Below are positions 48,181 through 49,601 of a stretch of DNA of 49,601 nt, one piece after another; positions within the stretch are counted from its first letter, which is position 1; every line of letters begins with the position of its first letter. A model generated the notes under the pieces. The model was not told the origin of the DNA and ran no database searches. It saw only the letters and a program-made list of their open reading frames with translations. The DNA lies in NCBI GenBank assembly GCA_964396715.1, contig CAYNFQ010000008.1, forward strand, positions 1 through 49,601. Direction: 5' to 3'. Made by a program: the position numbers and the translations under genes. The stretch is from CAYNFQ01 sp964396715 (GTDB taxonomy: Bacteria > Patescibacteriota > Microgenomatia > Daviesbacterales > UBA10151).

Positions 48181-49494
48181 TTATGATATACCTGGTACGG
48201 GAAATTTTCCAGCAAAGGTCTTTATTTCTTTAGCAATTTCTAATAATTTTTTATTTTTTATAACTTCTTTTTTAAACTTTTTCCAAAATTCGCTTCTTGC
48301 TTCTTTATCGGCTGGCATCTGCTCCCCACTAACTTCTTCAATAACCATATTTATCCAAGTTGCAATTTTCGCCATATCTTTTTCATCCATTCCTCTAGAA
48401 GTTAGCGCTGGAGTTCCCATTCTGATACCTGAAGGGTAAAATGGTGGCATTGGATCATTTGGGACAGCATTTTTATTGGTTATAATTCCAGCAACCTCCA
48501 ATGCAAATGCCGCTGCTGCTCCATTAACATTTTTATTGGATAAATCAAGTAAAATTAAATGATTATCTGTTCCACCTGAAACTGGGCGAAAGTTATATTT
48601 TATTAACTCTTTTGCCAATGCTTTGGCATTTTTCACAATCTGGGCCCCATATTTTTTAAATGCCGGGGTGGATGCCTCCTCCAAAGCTACAGCTATTGCC
48701 GCAGTGGTATTATCATGGGGTCCGCCCTGAAGTCCGGGAAAAACTGCTTTGTCTAATTTTTCCCCTAAATCAGGATCTTTTTTAAGACCTTTTTCAGTCA
48801 CCATCAACATTGCACCGCGGGGACCTCTCAGTGTTTTATGTGTTGTTGTCATAATGATGTGTGCATGATCTATAGGGGAAGGGTGAACTCCGGCAATAAT
48901 AAGTCCTGTGATGTGAGAAATGTCTGCTAAAAGATAAGCTCCCACTTTATCAGCAATCTCTCCAAACTTTTTAAAATTAACTGCTCTTGGGTAAGCTGTA
49001 TAGCCACAAACAATAATTTTTGGTTTTTCTGCTGTAGCAATCTTTTCCAGTTCGTCATAATCAAGCCAGCCGTCTGCTCCTAAATAATAAGGGACTATTT
49101 TAAAATATTTTCCTGAAAATGAAACAGGAGAGCCATGAGTTAAGTGTCCACCTGCTCCTAAACCTAAACCCATTATCTTATCTTTAAAAGGCTTCAAAAG
49201 CGCTAAATAAACTGCTGCGTTAGCGGGAGAACCGGAATATGGTTGAACATTGACGTGAGGAACACCAAATAATTTTTTAACTAAGTCCTGGGCATAAACT
49301 TCTACAGAATCAGCATTTTCATTTCCCTGATAATATCTTTTATGCGGATATCCTTCTGAATATTTATTAAGTAAAATAGAACCGACTGCCTTCATTACAT
49401 CTGCCGAAGTGTAATTCTCAGAAGGTATCATTTCTAAATCATATCTTTGTCTTTTCTTTTCCAAATCTATAAATTTAAAAACTTTTGATGCCAT
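48181..49494 (-). CDS. glyA: Serine hydroxymethyltransferase
   Basis: A 437-residue PLP enzyme turning serine plus THF into glycine plus methylene-THF. Both products are used here: glycine by PurD and the one-carbon unit, through FolD, by PurN and PurH. Family segments are MIPSENYTSADVM, NKYSEGYPHKRYYQGNENAD, NVQPYSGSPANAAVY, LADISHITGLI and the PLP lysine in MTTTHKTLRGPRGAM; the C-terminal GIRMGTPALTSRGM is also normal. The ATG at 49494 (MASKVFKF) is preferred over one at 49506. It is cotranscribed with folD. Confidence 0.96.
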   Translation of the reverse strand: MASKVFKFIDLEKKRQRYDLEMIPSENYTSADVMKAVGSILLNKYSEGYPHKRYYQGNENADSVEVYAQDLVKKLFGVPHVNVQPYSGSPANAAVYLALLKPFKDKIMGLGLGAGGHLTHGSPVSFSGKYFKIVPYYLGADGWLDYDELEKIATAEKPKIIVCGYTAYPRAVNFKKFGEIADKVGAYLLADISHITGLIIAGVHPSPIDHAHIIMTTTHKTLRGPRGAMLMVTEKGLKKDPDLGEKLDKAVFPGLQGGPHDNTTAAIAVALEEASTPAFKKYGAQIVKNAKALAKELIKYNFRPVSGGTDNHLILLDLSNKNVNGAAAAFALEVAGIITNKNAVPNDPMPPFYPSGIRMGTPALTSRGMDEKDMAKIATWINMVIEEVSGEQMPADKEARSEFWKKFKKEVIKNKKLLEIAKEIKTFAGKFPVPGIS

Positions 49495-49506
49495 AGAATA
49501 GTCCAA

Positions 49507-49536
49507 ATGCTACATGGAAAGTATCTTTTATGTCAA
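49507..49536 (-). promoter_or_regulatory. Promoter of glyA-folD
   Basis: On the minus strand TTGACA (49536-49531), 18 bases, TAGCAT (49512-49507), with the ATG at 49494 twelve bases later. The -10 is weak. Nothing else is recognised in the last 65 bases of the window. Confidence 0.45.
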
Positions 49537-49601
49537 GAAGAATTTTGAGTCTGGTACATAACTAGATTTGGGTTATCCCAACAGTCCAAAATCTTTTAAG
49601 T

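Noticed and set aside
1..49601. tRNA or rRNA genes
   Set aside because: No cloverleaf or rRNA-like stretch was recognised in any of the gene-free gaps, which are all short or explained by repeats.

Overview
The window is AT-rich and tightly packed, with almost every large gene on the minus strand. It looks like a Candidate Phyla Radiation (Patescibacteria, possibly Microgenomates) genome or a close relative. The reasons are the many short palindromic repeats, some of them inside conserved genes, the compact housekeeping genes, an archaeal-type PurP, and first genes of operons that appear to start almost at +1 of a strong promoter. The lineage is inferred from style and content; no rRNA or ribosomal protein gene is present to fix it.

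Positions 1-6500 are accessory. They hold a GH63-like glycosidase (5' end outside the window), remnants of an XRE regulator, a HEPN-like protein paired with a two-helix membrane protein, an unrecognised 138-residue protein between repeated gene tails, and a secreted Cys-rich protein followed by a DsbA-like oxidoreductase.

Positions 6511-15930 are one minus-strand operon for the whole route from erythrose-4-phosphate plus PEP to phenylalanine and tyrosine: aroF(ACT)-aroB-aroA-aroDE-aroK-aroC-chorismate mutase-aminotransferase-tyrA/PDT fusion. Upstream lies a classical-looking attenuator: a 22-codon leader ORF with five Tyr/Phe codons in seven, overlapping RNA segments that can pair 1:2, 2:3 or 3:4, and an intrinsic terminator just before aroF.

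Positions 16-49.5 kb hold almost all of de novo purine synthesis. A minus operon from a consensus promoter at 25.8 kb reads purP2-purP1-purH-purB-purE-purC-prs. A second one from 37.65 kb reads purF-purND(fusion)-purL-purQ-guaA. purM and purA are on the plus strand. glyA-folD at the right end can supply one-carbon units. guaB and purK were not found; PurE looks class II-like, which would make PurK unnecessary. Two PurP paralogs sit beside a complete PurH, so the AICAR formylation step looks doubled.

Downstream of guaA, the last 12 codons plus stop of guaA recur twice. This makes a tandem array of two small cassettes, one with a TrpR-like regulator and one with an AbrB/PIN toxin-antitoxin pair, and suggests repeated site-specific integration at the guaA 3' end. 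Other genes are dagK, a PAP2 phosphatase, gdhA, an M16 peptidase, cmk, rarA, cysS, recR, ybaB, a GIY-YIG protein and a pseudogene with three in-frame stops.

At least five palindromic element types are scattered through the window. Several lie in frame inside cysS (three), recR, purL, the purN-purD junction and a coiled-coil gene, and others supply the stop codons of folD and ybaB.
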